6,449 nt of DNA from Candidatus Neomicrothrix sp. UBA4742 (GTDB lineage: Bacteria; Actinomycetota; Acidimicrobiia; Acidimicrobiales; Acidimicrobilacustridaceae). The DNA is taken from NCBI GenBank assembly GCA_002403895.1, contig DHIQ01000187.1, forward strand, positions 627-7,075. Reading direction: 5' to 3'. The notes under the pieces are model-generated. The model did no database searches. It saw only the letters and a program-made list of their open reading frames with translations, and was not told the origin of the DNA. A program made the translations under genes and the position numbers. Each line of letters opens with the position of its first letter. Position 1 is the stretch's first letter. Positions 6,087 to 6,449 of this stretch are shown here, one piece after another.

Positions 6087-6108
6087 CCACCTGATCGCGA
6101 TCGGGTGG
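6087..6108. promoter_or_regulatory. 22-nt palindrome in the mfd leader, candidate operator or hairpin
   Basis: Half-sites CCACCTGATCG (6087-6097) and CGATCGGGTGG (6098-6108) are complementary at 10 of 11 positions, and the odd pair (T6092/G6103) would be a G-U wobble in RNA. The core GATCGCGATC is a perfect 10-bp palindrome. The site lies just downstream of the candidate mfd -10 and ends 42 nt before the mfd ATG, where a repressor could block transcription or a leader hairpin could form. It does not resemble the actinobacterial LexA box. Confidence 0.4.
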
Positions 6109-6143
6109 CAACGCCGCGCGTCCACCGCTCCTTCGTTTGTCTC

Positions 6144-6147
6144 GAGG
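6144..6147 (+). promoter_or_regulatory. Short Shine-Dalgarno of mfd
   Basis: GAGG is only 3 nt before ATG 6151, tighter than usual. The frame is open upstream to the TGA at 6079, but no in-frame ATG, GTG or TTG occurs there, so 6151 is the first usable start despite the cramped spacing. Confidence 0.4.
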
Positions 6148-6150
6148 CCC

Positions 6151-6449
6151 ATGCCCCCGCCGTCCCCCTCCACGATCGATGTGACGCTCGCACTCGGCGC
6201 CCTGCCCGGGCTGTTGCGCGACGAGCCGGCCCTCACCCAGGTGCTGGGCACATCGAGCGCAGTGCTGGCCGTACCCGAGCCGGCCCGGGCCGTCGTGGTG
6301 GCGGGCCTGGCTCGCCTCACCAGCCGCCAACCCATCGTGGTGGCCGTACCCACCTCGGCCGACGCCGAGCGCCTGGCCCATGACCTGGGGGCCTTCCTCG
6401 GCCCCGACGAGGTGGACCTGTTCCCGGCGTGGGAGACGCTGCCGTTCGA
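6151..6449 (+). CDS. mfd: Transcription-repair coupling factor Mfd, N-terminal part (cut by window edge)
   Basis: Mfd is a DNA translocase of about 1,150-1,200 residues that removes RNA polymerase stalled at DNA damage and recruits UvrA through its N-terminal UvrB-like module. Only the first 99 codons and two bases are present. They match the start of that module: a helical leader (LLRDEPALTQVLG, 21-33), AVVVAGLARLTSRQPIVVAVPTSADAERLAHDLGAFLG (47-84) with the strand-helix pattern of the family, and the strong signature LFPAWETLPF (90-99), the counterpart of DWETLPYD in E. coli Mfd. The helicase motifs and RNA polymerase-interaction domain lie beyond the right edge. It is divergent from the permease gene across a 241-nt region with palindromes. 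Its place downstream of prs-rplY-pth agrees with actinobacterial gene order. Confidence 0.92.
   Translation, partial: MPPPSPSTIDVTLALGALPGLLRDEPALTQVLGTSSAVLAVPEPARAVVVAGLARLTSRQPIVVAVPTSADAERLAHDLGAFLGPDEVDLFPAWETLPF

Noticed and set aside
5964..6353. 129-codon minus-strand open frame across the intergenic region and mfd start
   Set aside because: It is mostly antisense to the Mfd-coding frame. Its Arg/Ala/Gly-rich translation has no domain and no sensible ribosome binding site.
6105..6383. Plus-strand open frame starting at 6105
   Set aside because: It is out of frame with the clear Mfd N terminus that begins at 6151 and is low-complexity Arg/Gly/Pro rich.

Overview
The window is GC-rich and densely coding, with mostly G/C third codon positions. 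It carries a recognisable actinobacterial housekeeping block. The order prs - rplY (the long Ctc/TL5-type L25) - pth followed by mfd matches the neighbourhood I remember from Mycobacterium and Streptomyces. The mannosyltransferase-type membrane protein and the OB-fold protein are also of actinobacterial type. I infer a high-GC actinobacterium, possibly one of the less-studied classes such as Acidimicrobiia; the class is a guess.

Layout. Positions 2-715 (+) hold the C-terminal three quarters of ribose-phosphate pyrophosphokinase, cut by the left edge. After a 142-nt gap comes rplY (858-1514), then pth 18 nt downstream (1533-2153). A GT87-type polytopic glycosyltransferase follows 47 nt later (2201-3481). 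Its 3' end runs 34 nt into a convergent gene: a two-gene minus-strand unit in which a KimA-like APC-superfamily permease (5909-3828) is followed by a small OB-fold protein (3831-3448), joined by a 4-nt GTGA overlap. A 241-nt divergent intergenic region (5910-6150) then leads to the first 99 codons of mfd (6151 to the right edge).

How the genes fit together. prs makes PRPP for nucleotide synthesis, rplY and pth serve translation, and mfd couples transcription to repair; these are ordinary core genes. The three genes between pth and mfd are the less ordinary part: an envelope glycosyltransferase, and a probable potassium importer coupled to an OB-fold protein. In other actinobacteria the latter two lie near TrkA-type potassium genes, which are absent here.

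No mobile element, CRISPR array, tRNA, rRNA or attachment site was seen, and there is no gene-free stretch over 300 nt. I do not see a clearly new system. The best leads are the permease/OB-fold pair, the palindromes in the permease-mfd intergenic region, a 12-nt motif shared by the rplY and mfd upstream regions, and a hairpin that loops out the rplY stop codon just before a pth start with no visible Shine-Dalgarno.
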